This document shows positions 12,611 to 24,700 of a DNA stretch of 64,000 nt, in pieces (the first letter of the stretch is position 1; each line of letters opens with the position of its first letter). The DNA lies in the NCBI GenBank assembly GCA_905250025.1, contig CAJNOJ010000014.1:799629-863628 (forward strand). The letters are read 5' to 3'. The translations under genes and the position numbers were made by a program. The notes below the pieces were generated by a model. It saw nothing but the letters and a program-made list of their open reading frames with translations, made no database searches and had not been told where the DNA came from. The DNA is from Adineta ricciae. Its lineage: Eukaryota > Rotifera > Eurotatoria > Adinetida > Adinetidae.

Positions 12611-15607
12611 TTAGAGATCAGTAAAATGGTACTGTTGTCCTGATCCTTGCGATGATGAAGAATACGGATGATAAGCAGCAGCACTAGGTTCATTACGTTG
12701 ATTGAAGGAAGAGTGCGGTTGATAAGACTGATTTCCTGTCGATGGGACTTGCTGAGTTAGTCGTTGACGCAACTGGTCAACGCCATCGCGAGTCATTGGC
12801 ATTTGTGATTGTTGTTGCTCTTGGGAGTACGACTGATTCCACGGTGAATATTCTTGATTTTTCCATTTTGAAAGAACATTCGATGATGGAAAAGTAAAGA
12901 AGTCGTCCGTTTGCTGTTGCGTCGGAGAGAGTACCGATTGCGAATTAGCTGTAGGTGACCATGGTTGAGAGGCAGTTCGCATATGCGACTCGGCAATACC
13001 TGCTAATATTCGTGAATGATACATTTCAAAATATCAATGGTTTTCATTTACCTTCGCGAATACTTGGCTCCATATTTAGATTTGCTGGCTTTCGCGAGTC
13101 ACTAGCTGAACGTGGTGTTTGAGGTGCTATATCTACGTATCGAAGATATTATTTGAGATTCAAATGCGTCGAAAATAAGGCACATACTTTCAGCATTCCA
13201 ACTACCAAAACCTTTGGGTTTAGCATTGAAATCGCCGAACCGGGGAACATTTTGTGTCGGTGGAGGTGATAGAATCGATTCGGACACGGACGATGTTTCA
13301 GGTGGTGGAGGATTAAACTTCGGCCGAGTTGGTGTATAACTTGGCCCCGAATATGTTCCTTCATCACCAGACCAAGACGCTGGTGCATGCTGGCCCCACG
13401 GTTTACTTGTTTCCTAAGTAAACAAACCAGAAATGTCATTCTCATCGACAGAAACATATACATACGCTAAGATAAGATGGCGTTTGCGGTTTATAGCCGG
13501 ATTTTTTTACATTATTTTCATCCACTACCCATTTTTCTGAGCGAGCTTTACGTTTTTGAAACAAGGCAGCACCTTTGCCACGATTATTCATCAGATCATT
13601 AACGATACTCATTGCCGCTTGTGGCGGTACGTTCGTGTGTGTTACATGTTCCTTGAGAAGAGAAAGATCAACGTCATTCAGATACAAACTTCATCCGATT
13701 TAGTCTACCTGCATGTGTCTTTGTTTGAAATCTGCAGGTGCGCCTACGTATCTCAATGGATTCATATATTGAGCTTGATCTAGACTATTTTTGATACAGT
13801 CAGGCACATTGGTTGGATCATAACTCGGTGGTTGATGATTGGAGAATGATGAAGGATTTGTTTGGATTGGATTTAATGGTCGAAAATTACTTGTACTGAT
13901 TGTTGGCGTTGTCGCTTCACCTTCGATAGTGTACTTTTCTGCTCGTTGACGTTGTTTTTCGAATTTAGTGGCACCTTTTTNATTCATATATTGAGCTTGA
14001 TCTAGACTATTTTTGATACAGTCAGGCACATTGGTTGGATCATAACTCGGTGGTTGATGATTGGAGAATGATGAAGGATTTGTTTGGATTGGATTTAATG
14101 GTCGAAAATTACTTGTACTGATTGTTGGCGTTGTCGCTTCACCTTCGATAGTGTACTTTTCTGCTCGTTGACGTTGTTTTTCGAATTTAGTGGCACCTTT
14201 TTGTGTTGGATCGCCTCCCTCAAGTATGGAAGCAATTTTGCGTGCCATTTTCTTCTGTTCTTCTATAGTTGGATAAGTATTGAATGGAGTACTGAAGAAA
14301 CTTGAGTCAGCATAACGTTTCTCTATACGAATCAGGGAACGACGTATTCGATTCGCTTTCGTTTTTTTTTAAATACTCTACTCACTGTTAGCAATAGGTG
14401 ATTTGAGCAATTCAGCACCAATTTCATGATCGATACTTGCTAGAAATTGATATGAAATGTTTACGATAGGCATAGTTACTGAGAGAAATAGTTACTATCA
14501 GATTTTCGTCGTTGTTCCTGGGCTCTGAGTTGAGCAGCAGCAGCAGCTTGTTGTTGTTCGTATAGTTGTCGTTGTAATTGCTCTTGCCGCTCTCGTTCAC
14601 GTTGTTCTCTTTCAAGACGTTGTTGTTGTTCTTGTTGATAACGATAGAGATCAAATGGTGGTTGTTGTGGTCTCGGCGGTTCAGGTGGTACATATTCATC
14701 GTAAGCTTTGCTTGTCATTGAACGTATTGGCAAAACAACATTACTAGGCCGGCGATTGGGGATCGCTTGACGACTAATTTTCGTATAACGCGGACCAGGA
14801 CCAACACATTCCGAATCACTGTGATAGCTTTGATCATTACTTGAAATAATCTTTGTTCTATATTGTGTTGCTGGTGATGATGTGTAGTATGATTGTGGTG
14901 GCTGTGGTTGTGTAGTACCAACACGGCGGATATTTGAATTTGATCCGGATCCGGCCATTGGACGAAGAGAAATCGACGAACGTTGAACATCGTTTGTATC
15001 CGAAATATAGCCACTTGACATCATGTTCATATTGTAATTACGTGGTGTATCGTATGTACTGTAAGATGGTGGCGGTGGTGGACGATAATTAAATGGCTGT
15101 CCTCGATTTGAATTCGATGACATCGGTATATTTGAAGTCACGGCTCCAGTACGAAAGATTGCTGGTAATGGATTAGGAATCGAGCGTCCATAGGAATCCA
15201 TATAACGTGGATCTCGATTATTATCGATTTGATTAAAGCCTGATGCTGATGTGTAGGATGGATACGAGGGTGGCATACGTGACAAATGATATTGATGATA
15301 ATCCATTGATGGTGACTGTGTGATATGATTAGGACTATTTTCTTCTATGTGTAAACTAGTGTTTGAACCGAATTGATCAGAACGAAGTAGCGTTGAACTA
15401 AACCATAATGGAAAAGAAGAATTCAGATCAAAGAAAACTAATATTAATATTTACTCTTCTTTGTCAAGAACAAATTGATCCCGGACAGTATTAATTACAT
15501 CATCTATTTCTCGTAGAGATTGTTCCAACGATGATACACCACGACCTGAATTGAGTGTATCACCTGTTGTAAGACCGTCTAATGTTGTCTTACTGTGTGT
15601 GCGAACC
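12611..15607 (-). CDS. Synaptopodin-like Pro/Gln-rich scaffold protein, 5' end unresolved
   Basis: A largely disordered protein with two copies of a short conserved motif: KGATKFEKQRQRAEKYTIEGE and, further on, KGAALFQKRKARSEKWVVDEN. Vertebrate synaptopodins (actin-associated scaffolds) have a closely similar motif of the form GRGAQLFAKRQSRMEKYVVD, so an actin or cytoskeletal scaffold role is inferred. Exons I could connect: about 15607-15455 (SLEQSLREIDDVINTVRDQF), an exon with the SYSTYDTP and PPPPPSY regions and a Glu/Arg/Gln-rich probable coiled coil with an alanine run (to 14496), 14439-14386, 14322 onward, and a last exon ending in HFTDL and the stop at 12611. Introns 14495-14440 (56 bp) and 14385-14323 (63 bp) keep the frame. 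The first exon(s) lie upstream of 15607 and were not found. The exon with the first motif contains an assembly duplication (N at 13981). Confidence 0.6.
13760..14202. repeat. Identical 221-bp direct copies around a single N (assembly join)
   Basis: Bases 13760-13980 and 13982-14202 are the same 221 bp, separated by the N at 13981. Copy plus N is 222 bp (74 codons), so the synaptopodin-like frame stays open and the KGATKFEKQ motif appears twice in a naive translation. Unit length is identical to that at 3069-3511 although the sequences are unrelated, which marks this as an assembler overlap. Confidence 0.93.
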
Positions 15608-18140
15608 TAGAGAAAAGAAATGGTACCTACGTTACATGAGTAGGTCAAGGATAATCGCCTGAAATATCGAAACTCTAAGGAACAAACAATAACTCGATTG
15701 ACATTTATTGTTCAACTTATAGCTCATCAAAGGCAAGATGGATAGTAAAACGAAGGGAATTCATGATTTTTCTTTCAGACAAATGAAAACAATGTATGTT
15801 TTTATTAGAGCAGTTGGAGCAATCTGGCCTTAAGATACCCGACACAACAGAAGGTATGTAATATAGAAAGAAGAATAGATAATAGAAACAAGACAAGACA
15901 GTGATGAGAGAATATCTTAATGAGAAAACATTTGACCAGTAATAAAAGACAGTTGGTCAAAAGAAAAGAATAACATTCTCGAGTTGTAAGTGTTGATGAT
16001 CTTTTCTACAAATATGACTAGCGCAATCGGAAAAAAAACACAGAGAATGTCTTGTCTATATGGCCATAGTGTGACCTATTCTCGCACTCATCGATAAGTA
16101 GGCGAAGACGAACTAATTTTTCTTTTTTTTTCTCTTATTGTCCATGTGTATGTGTATGCGAGTGTACAAGCAAGCCTCGATAATATTTTTGTCGAAGGGA
16201 AAAATATTGTTTCTTCTGACTTCCTGTATCAATCATGGAAAATAGTAGAAAAGTAGTCAAGATATAATGACAACAGAGAATCACAATCCTCATGTTTACT
16301 TCTATTCTTTGGCATGCTTCTTTTCATCTATACTTTGTTTTCTACAGAGTAAATGCTCTAATGATTGAATGAAGACAGACGAGAAAGAGAGAAGCATCCA
16401 TTTAGGATTATCATCGACCAGTTGCCCATTATTGCCTGACAACGGTTATGCATCTTTTTGTTCTGTAACGACCAGATGTACATTAATAATATACATAGGA
16501 ATCTCCTCTTCTCCTCTTTCTTCTACATGAAAAAGCATACATATATAAATAAGCAAAACAGAAAAACTCTAAAAGGATTCTATCAAGCAAACATGATATG
16601 ATGGAGAAAAAGAATAGGATCCGATAGATTTCTTGCTTGTTCCTCTCGTTCTGTGTAACGTACTTATTCTTCGTTAATATTAGATTGGCATGATAACTAA
16701 TAGATGAATCGAGTTGACCTGAATGTATTCTCATCATTGAGAGTAAAGTGAAAACAGCTTGATAAAGTCTATGTCAATCAAGGAGAACTAGAGATGAAGA
16801 GTTGGATATATATATATATATATACGTATTTCTTTTTCCTCCTAATTAATCCATTGAAGTTTATTATCTTGCTTTTTAGTTTTCTTTTTCTTGACAACGA
16901 AATCATAACAGAATATGCTAATTTGTTCTTGGTCATTAATCAACAATATTGTCAAGAGACAAGGTTACGTCTTTTTTTGCTGTTATTGTTCATACCACTT
17001 ACCGTTTACCGGAGAATTCTTCGTGCTTGTGTTGCGTAGGAATTAAGAAGATATTAATCTTTTGATCCTTCTTTACTTTTGCTTAACCGTACTGACGAAG
17101 AAAATGCGTTTTGAGAAGGAGAATACTCAAATTGTATTACCCAGGTTGGTACAAGTTGGTGATACGCATACACAGTTGCACACAAGCACGACAACAGCTT
17201 GTATGCCTTCTAGTGCTTGCGACTGTACGGAATCCGCCGTTCTTTCTTTTCCCTCTTTTTCTGTGTATTTACATGGAACAGCGCAAAAAAAGGTTGTTAA
17301 GAATAATAATTGTGTCGATAGAATCATAGTTGATGACGACAGTTTCTGTACACAAAAAAGAGAAGAAACAAGAAGATCTATCTTGCTGTTTCACTCGTTT
17401 CTAACAACTCTAACCCACCCACACTGTTTTTCTACGTCTAAGCGCATGGTATGCATCAACTCCAAGGCTGGACCAAAACGGTCGGTGAAACGAAACAATC
17501 CATCGTTTGAATCGCGAGACGACGAAGGAAAAATACACTGTCATCGAGCGCACACACCCAAAAAAAGAAAACATTTCGACTAGAAAGAATGGCATGCATC
17601 ATTCCTTCGATAGATGCTTCATTTGCAAACAACATCATGCACGTAGAAAAGAAAACTCCGAGCTTACATGGGTGTCATTATCGGACAGATTTCTTTGTTT
17701 TGTTGGGTGAAAATCATCTGCTAATGATTTTAATTCGTATTGATAATCAAGTAGTTTATCGGGAATCATTTCATTGAATAATCCGCACGTTCTTTTCCGC
17801 ACATCCATATCTGGTGATAAATAGACGACTGCTATCTTGCTCGCTCGCTCGCTCGTTTTTCTTTCTCACATATTAGATCGATGTCAGAATGATGATCAAT
17901 AAAGGCACCTGAACTAGATAGAATGACTAAACCAGAAAGGGGAAGTTTATGTAATCCTGTCAAAAGAAATCGATATTGTTCGACGTTATTTATAGATGTA
18001 TGCACACGACATGAGCGAATCAAACGAGAGAGAGAGAGTGAAAGAGCGCAGAGTATGGATATATTGATTAAACCTTGATGGGAAGAGAAAAAGGAGATGC
18101 GTGATAATTGATGGTAATAGAGAGTTTTATTAAAGCTAAT
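15608..18140. other. 2.5 kb without a resolved gene; simple repeats
   Basis: This stretch lies between nicolin-1 and the resolved part of the synaptopodin-like gene and probably holds the promoter and 5' exon(s) of the latter. It contains an AT dinucleotide run (16806-16824), a four-unit GCTC run (17839-17855) and a GA run (18026-18038). Open frames here (for example 17062-17583 on +) resemble no family and overlap others on the opposite strand. AATAAA on the minus strand at 18131-18126 is likely the nicolin-1 poly(A) signal. Confidence 0.5.
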
Positions 18141-19191
18141 TTATGTAGAAGAAAGTATTTGTACATCGTATGAACCATCAATCTAAATGGAACAACGATG
18201 AAAATAGAATTTCTTTTTCTTTCAAATACATACATCGAAGCGTTTGATACGATCGGAACCATAATCCGATTGATGCATTTTAGCACATATTGTCCACATT
18301 GCTTGAAGATGCTGCGAAAGTTCAGTGATTAGTGGTATTTTCTACCGAGAAAAAGAACAGAAAAAAAACCCGACAGTTCCTATTCGGAGCAGCATAAAGT
18401 TGAGATTACTTACGGTAAATGTCGTCTCTGTCATTTGATCATCATTGATCAAGGTACTAGCAAGTAAACGCTCAATTGATGGTTTGCGCTAGAAAGATAA
18501 ATCAATCAAAGGTTATTCTCTTGATCTATCCACAATCATGTCAATAACGATGTAACAAATTAGCTTTGATTTCTTTTCTGCTTACATCTTTCGACAGACT
18601 TGACTGACTATGAATTTGAACATTTACTATTGAAAACTCTTTCCAGATGGGCGATGGTTGTTGAAGAAAGAAACGAATTTGGTATATAGCACGTGGCATA
18701 AAAGTAAACTGCAATGTATGAGAAAAACTTCCATTTACAGCGCAACATGTCGCAATCAATACCTGTTTTTGATTAAGAATCATATGTCTATTACTACCGA
18801 TTTCACCATGGCATGATTCCATTAGTTGATATCGATTCAAAAGGACATGCCATTCATCTAAATGGTTCGATAATATTTTACTCGGACCAAAGTCTATTGA
18901 AGATTCAGCTTCAAATACTTAAATATTCAATTAATTTACCTTCCGAATGCTGTTTGATTTTGATTGACAAGAAAGCAGTGTATTCATTAACGAATTCAAT
19001 GGATGTAAAGTTCTATTTCAAAGATGATAATAGGAATTTTCTTTGACATGAGAAAAAATTTTCTCTCTAACTTTAATTGGACTTTGATTACAAGTCCACG
19101 TAAACATTTTACACCCCGAGTGAAACGGTGCATTTGGTCGATCTTGTATTTGCAGAAATGCTTGTTCTTTGAAATTGAGTTCTGTTGTCAT
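18141..19191 (-). CDS. NICN1: Nicolin-1, tubulin polyglutamylase complex subunit
   Basis: Nicolin-1 is a non-catalytic member of the neuronal/ciliary tubulin polyglutamylase complex built around TTLL1. The protein starts MTTELNFKEQ (ATG 19191-19189; the only upstream ATG is followed by a stop) and is spread over about six exons. Family hallmarks as I know them are present in order: EYTAFLSIKIKQHSE (human YYTAFLSIRVRQYT), IRFFLQQPSPIWKEFSIVNV (human LRLILRQPSPLWLSFTVEEL), and a C-terminus MWTICAKM...RIKRFDIDGSYDVQILSS ending at 18141, closely matching the human RIGRFDVDGCYDLNLLSYT end. The length of about 200 residues is as expected. It faces away from ERLEC1 with only 212 bp between the starts. 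No convincing X-box was seen upstream. Confidence 0.85.
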
Positions 19192-19403
19192 TTCGAATTA
19201 ATTTCTAACTACTCATTCTTTGGCATTCGAAAAAATTTCTCGTTTCTATAACAATCGAGTAGAGGAACAGAGCAGATGTCGCACAGTTCATCTTATTGGC
19301 TCTCAGTTCGGACCAATAAATGGCTTACAAAAAATGTATGAATGTATTAAGAAATTTACTAAATCGCTTTTTTATTTATTTCGACACCAATAGATAGATA
19401 TCT

Positions 19404-21640
19404 ATGTGGCTCTTCCAATTAGTGTCTTTGCTCGCTCTTCTAATTCCGCTAACAAATACCATCTTAGACGATGATATTTTATATGATATTAAATGGCTAC
19501 CGGAAGTGACATCGGTAAGGAGAGATTCTTTTTCAAAATCGTATGAAATATCTTCATATTTATGCTTATTTTCAAGCCAATCGAACTAGATCACAGCTAC
19601 ACATTTACGTCTAAACGAAAAGAGAATTATCTATGTGTTTTGCCAAAGACTGAAACAATTGTTCAAGTAAAGTTTTATGAACTCATCTTTCCATAGTTTC
19701 AAAGTTCACTTTCAATAGACATCTACTGAAACCATTGCATTCTCAGAAGTTGTGGCTTTATTACAAAGTTTACACGCAAAGAAACTATGCGCTTATCGAG
19801 TAAGAATAATTTGCCTCTCTCTCTCTATTCATATATGTTCATCGAACTTGTTCTATGAAATATTTCTAGTTGGATCCATATTGGACTTATGAGCTATGCC
19901 ATGGTGTTCACATCCGACAATATCACGATACAAAAGTAGCTGGAAAAGTAAAAGAAAAATCCTTTTTTTTATCAAAATTGATCTGTTTCTCCTTTTCATT
20001 TTAGAAATCGATTTTGTTGGAATATTACCTAGGATATTATCATTCGGACAATCAGGATATAATCACTGATTCAGATGGGAAACAAGTATTAAAAGTAGGC
20101 TATTTTAAACAAGGACCAGATGATATTGAGGAACGTTTATAACAACCCTATTTAGATACAGTATAAAAATATTGATAATAAGAAAACGCCATCATTAGCT
20201 GTTCGATATACAGATGGCACACCGTGTGATATTAAATCAAACCAACCACGCGAAACTATCATATACTATGGTGAGTTGAATGCTTATGAAGAAGTTCGTT
20301 CGGAGAAAGAAACGATTTATGTTTGTTTTTTAAAGTATGTGATGAACGAGGTAATGATGTTATATTGAATTTCGAGGAAATTTCAACATGCTACTATGAA
20401 ATGACGGTCGCATCACGATGGCTCTGTAAATTACCAGCGTTTAGGTAGTATCGTTTTCAATATCACTGTATTGAAAACAATAGTTGATTATTGCTTTCTT
20501 TGTCGTTATCGTTCTAGTCCTACGGAAGCCAATCGATACAATATCAACTGCTATGCCAAAGAGAATGCTCGTCAAAAGCCTCGAAGTTTGAAAAATCTCG
20601 AAGACGAACGACAAATGTCATTGAAAAAAGGCGGTCGTGCACAATTCACGGTAAATAAATATGGTTGTGCAATTCTCGGTTGCGCAATTACAACCCATGA
20701 CATACTTATACCTAGATGACAAGTGCGGATGGAACAACATTCATCATTGCATATCAATATGCGAATGACGGCGACCTCGATGAGCCGACTGAAGCAGTCG
20801 CGCGTGAATTAACAAATAAAGCTGCTCAAACAAGTTCGACTGAACATTTTGTTGCGCCAAACGAACCAGCTGTCCGACAAACGCCGGCACAGCAGCAACA
20901 AGCACCAATGGGAAATCTAGGCAGCGATGTAGATCGTGAATTTCTTGAAGGTTTTTTATCTGGCCGGGAATGTTTGCCCGGCGGCACCGGTTGGTGGCGG
21001 TATGAAATCTGCTATGGTAAACATGTGATACAGTTTCACGTAAGAAATTTCGAAATTTTGATCTGAAATATGAAATTCTGTGTTTTCCTAGGAAGAAGGG
21101 CAACATCGTACATCGATTTTACTTGGTACATGGAATCGGCAGAAACACATAGAATGGTTAAATAAAAATCCAAAGAAAAGACTTGCAGGAAATATTCGAG
21201 ACCGACAGTAAACTCATCCTCATCGGGTGTAATTGTCTACTATTCGAAATCATTTAGATTTGTTTCACTGTATTATACTGATGGTGATACGTGTGACTTA
21301 ACTAAGACTCGACGTGTTGTTGAAGTTAAATTACGGTAAAGAAATACGCTCAACAAAAGAAGCAACCAACAAATAGTTCGTTTTGTTCTAAATAGTTGTG
21401 CTAAACATATGGATAAATCTCATGCAACATCGATGTATCTAGTTGAACCGGAAACATGTTCTTATGTGATGGGAGTATGTATTTGCTAATTGTTGAACTA
21501 ATTTAACGCTTTTATTTGACGTACACTAGGTTGAATCATCATTGTTTTGTAATTTAATTGATTATACAGATGAATACGGTATACCTGATCGCGAAAAATT
21601 GATTAAACGCTTTCAACAACAACAACAACCGGAGCAATAA
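19404..21640 (+). CDS. ERLEC1: ER lectin 1 (erlectin), two MRH domains
   Basis: Luminal ER lectin that recognises trimmed N-glycans and feeds misfolded glycoproteins to the HRD1-SEL1L ER-associated degradation complex. The protein opens with a signal peptide (MWLFQLVSLLALLIPLTNT). The first MRH domain shows YWTYELCHGVHIRQYHDTK and SILLEYYLGYYHS; the second shows GRECLPGGTGWWRYEICYG, ILLGTWNRQKHIEW, YYTDGDTCDLTKTRR and VEPETCSYVMGVESS. This order matches animal ERLEC1, not OS-9, which has one MRH domain. Introns are short; the one at 20650-20715 (66 bp) removes an apparent in-frame stop at 20717-20719 and joins AQFT to MTSADG. The protein ends with a glutamine run, and its TAA lies inside an AATAAA (21636-21641). 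GCN1 follows 147 bp downstream on the same strand. Confidence 0.92.
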
Positions 21641-21750
21641 AACTTTTCTTTCTTGTTTTGTTCATGTTTCTCTTTGAAATTCGAGAATGTATATCGCGTC
21701 TATTTATTGTTTTTCTTTTCCAAAATGTGAGTTTTAAACAACTATTGATT

Positions 21751-21760
21751 GTATTTCTAG
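21751..21760 (+). promoter_or_regulatory. Splice-acceptor-like site just upstream of GCN1 start
   Basis: GTATTTCTAG forms a good 3' splice site 27 bp before the GCN1 ATG, in the 147-bp gap behind ERLEC1. It could end a 5' UTR intron or accept a trans-spliced leader, which is known in bdelloid rotifers. The sequence alone does not decide between them. Confidence 0.4.
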
Positions 21761-21787
21761 ATAAAATAAACAGAGAAGAAAACAGAT

Positions 21788-24700
21788 ATGGAATCATTAA
21801 AAAGTTTTGTTCGATACAGCTGGAATTCTTCGCCCAAAGTACGTTCAAATGTCATTAATGATCTCATCGAAAGCATGAAAACCAATCAAATGGATGGTAA
21901 GTCGTAATTTAACCAGTCAAATGAAATTCGTTTCTTTTCTCAAATTAAACAAAGATGTTCCCGATCCGGCGTTGAAGATCTTAGCACATACAATCGGTCA
22001 ATTGATTCCGTTGTATACAACAACCAAATCACGCGTTCTTCTTGGTCAACTTTTGGATGAAGTTATCGTAAAATACAAAGAAAGAATAATAAAATTGATT
22101 GTCAATGCATTTGATGCACAATCTCGAGCAATATGCAAAGTGCATTCTCAGTATGTCGCGGGTTTCTTTAGAGAAAAACTGAGCTCATAGGATTGTTCTA
22201 GTCGAAATGCACGGGTACAAGCTGATTACGGGTTTCTATACATGTCAAGAATTACAATCGCGATTAAAGGATTAACAATCGATGAAGAAACAGATCAATT
22301 AATAGTAAGATTGCCAGAATATTCTCGTAAATAATGAATTTTATCTTTCTTTTTTTCTAAGTTGTTAATCTTTTCAAGGTTTACTTCGACTTTATTAGCC
22401 GATTCATCGTTGTCAACAGGAATGAATTTGACTGATAAACGTCTGAAATATTTATTTCAACAGGTATCAGTAATGCACTCAACCAGTGAAGTTAAAGATA
22501 TATATGTTTACGAATGTTAGGTTCCAACATTGCCCGAACGTTGGGTCACACGATTGAAATCGATCACTGAACTTGATCTAGCTCATCTGGGTTTGATCAG
22601 CGCACTGTTGTATCGATTCAAAACAAGTGAACCAGCATTATACGAGCAAGTCAAAGTAAACCGAGTCGATTCTTTTGAACGATCAGTCCATATTTTTCTC
22701 TAGACGATTGGTATCGAATCCTATACGAAACTCATTCTTGGCACACGGACAAAACCGTATAATGCAGCACTGAAACCTTGCCAGGAAATTATTAGCTCCA
22801 TCGACATCGAAACATTCAAGACAACTGTCTATCCAGTTTTGAATCGATCACTTCTTCGTAACCCCGAAACCATCATCGAAGGTAAACTCATTTTCGTCAA
22901 TCCAATCTTCGTACGACTTGTTGTCTTTTCCTAGCTGTGCCGATGTTACTTAGTAACTTACAATTCGATTTGAGCTATACGGCAATTGAACTCGCTAAAC
23001 TTTTAGCTTGTAAGAACAGCTTTTGTTCTCGTATTTGACTCTTACTTGTATGTTTATTAGCACCATTGGTATCGAAAGCTGAAAGTTTAGAGGCATCTGC
23101 ATTAGCTTCATTTCGAACTCTCGGACGGCAAATTGTCAATGGTGAAACAACGCTCAATATGGTATACTATCTTTTCAATATCCTCAATGGTTTGTCGATA
23201 TTTCGTCATTTTCACTTATCAATACTTGTTTCAATTAGGAACGGATTCATCTGTGAATAAACTTACGGTGATAAGTCAACGTGAGAATGTTCTCAATGCA
23301 ATCGGTGCATTGAGTCGATCACCGAGTACCAATATATCGCAGGAAGAGATTTTGAAATTATTTGAAAAGTATTTCTACCCAATGATCCAACAAGAGGTAC
23401 ACGAAGGTCTTATTTGCCACATGTTACAACAAATTACCCAATGGTGTTCGAGATTAACAACTGTTAATCAAACGTTGACAGACTTCTTTAAAGTAATTAG
23501 TTTCATTATCGAAAAAGTTCTACTAATGTTAACTTGTTCATTTTGTAGAAAGGACTCGAACAAAAGACGAGTACAGCGATTACACGAACCGCATATCTCC
23601 AATGTATGTTAGTAGCGTACAAAGGTATATGTTTTACGTTGCGACTACTTCAACGAGCTGACAGTTTGCTATGTTCTAGAAGATACATTAGCGTCGTTAA
23701 TTCCATTACATTCAACATTGATGGCATCGTACGAGCGCGGTCTTAATCAACCAACATTGATTATTTGTCTTCAAGAAGCTTTGTTAGCAGCATTACTTAT
23801 GGTGAATATTGCTCAAATGAATTCGTCATATGGTACGAGAACAACATTGAATCAAGATGTTTAATATAACCATTTGATTTATTAGATAATAAATTAACAT
23901 CGTTTTGGTCAACATTGAATGATAGTAAACGACAAATTTTTACAACGGACAAATTTCAACGAGAAATCAATGCAGCTGGTCAGTATCTTCAATTTGATTG
24001 ATCATGAAAACGAACTCATCGACGATTTTCAGGTGCTCGTGCGTACTTTCAATTCTATGAACAGCTTCATGGAACATTACATATACAAGATATGGGGTAT
24101 CATTTGTTAAATTGCTCTGTTCACCTTTTTACCAAGTCATAAAATGTTTAGACCGTACACTCGAACATTTATTTACATCGTTTTACATTCATCTTATGAA
24201 GTACGAAAATTCGCCTATGATATCATTCGTCGGCTGGTCAATAACTTGCGTTCTAGCGAAACTGATATCAGTCTAGCCCTGCTGAATGGATTGGACTCAT
24301 ATCTTGATCGTTTTCAAGCATCAGTAAATCGGTTTTTAGTTTAGAAGGAATTGTAAATGAAATGATTGCGTTCTATTTAGAATGAATCGGCGACAACTAG
24401 CGACGAAACGAGCCAACAGACGAAATTAACAACTGTATCGAAAGGTTTTGAAGAAACAGTCCTGTGCTTAGCAAAATCGATGAGAATGCAAGATGAACAA
24501 CTAAAGGTTACACTCTGCGTTCGCACATTACTCATTTGCTGTCTCAGTGCTCAACTTCTGTCTACGGACAACAAATTGTGGCTGAAGTTTCTCTATTTAA
24601 TCTTTGATAAACAACCAAACGAAATTCAGAACTTTTTACAAAATCATACTGACGCATTGATACAAATCTGTACGTCAACTCAACGACTACAAAAGGTAAA

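Noticed and set aside
14424-14699. Asn-rich minus-strand frame
   Set aside because: Out-of-frame reading of CAA-type repeats in the synaptopodin-like gene.
16806-16824. AT dinucleotide run as a regulatory element
   Set aside because: Ordinary microsatellite in AT-rich DNA; nothing else supports a function.
17062-17583. Plus-strand open frame of 173 codons in the gene-poor stretch
   Set aside because: No recognisable motif, low-complexity composition, overlapping open frames on both strands and no clear splice partners; more likely chance.
17832-18023. Minus-strand frame with acceptor-like and donor-like ends just past nicolin-1
   Set aside because: Could be an exon, but it lies after the conserved nicolin-1 end and matches nothing; kept as noncoding.
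19192-19403. X-box for nicolin-1 in the 212-bp divergent promoter
   Set aside because: I looked for GTTRCC/RGYAAC-like half-sites and found none of useful quality.
20650-20719. Premature stop in ERLEC1
   Set aside because: Stop lies at a splice junction and is removed by a 66-bp GT-AG intron that restores the family sequence.
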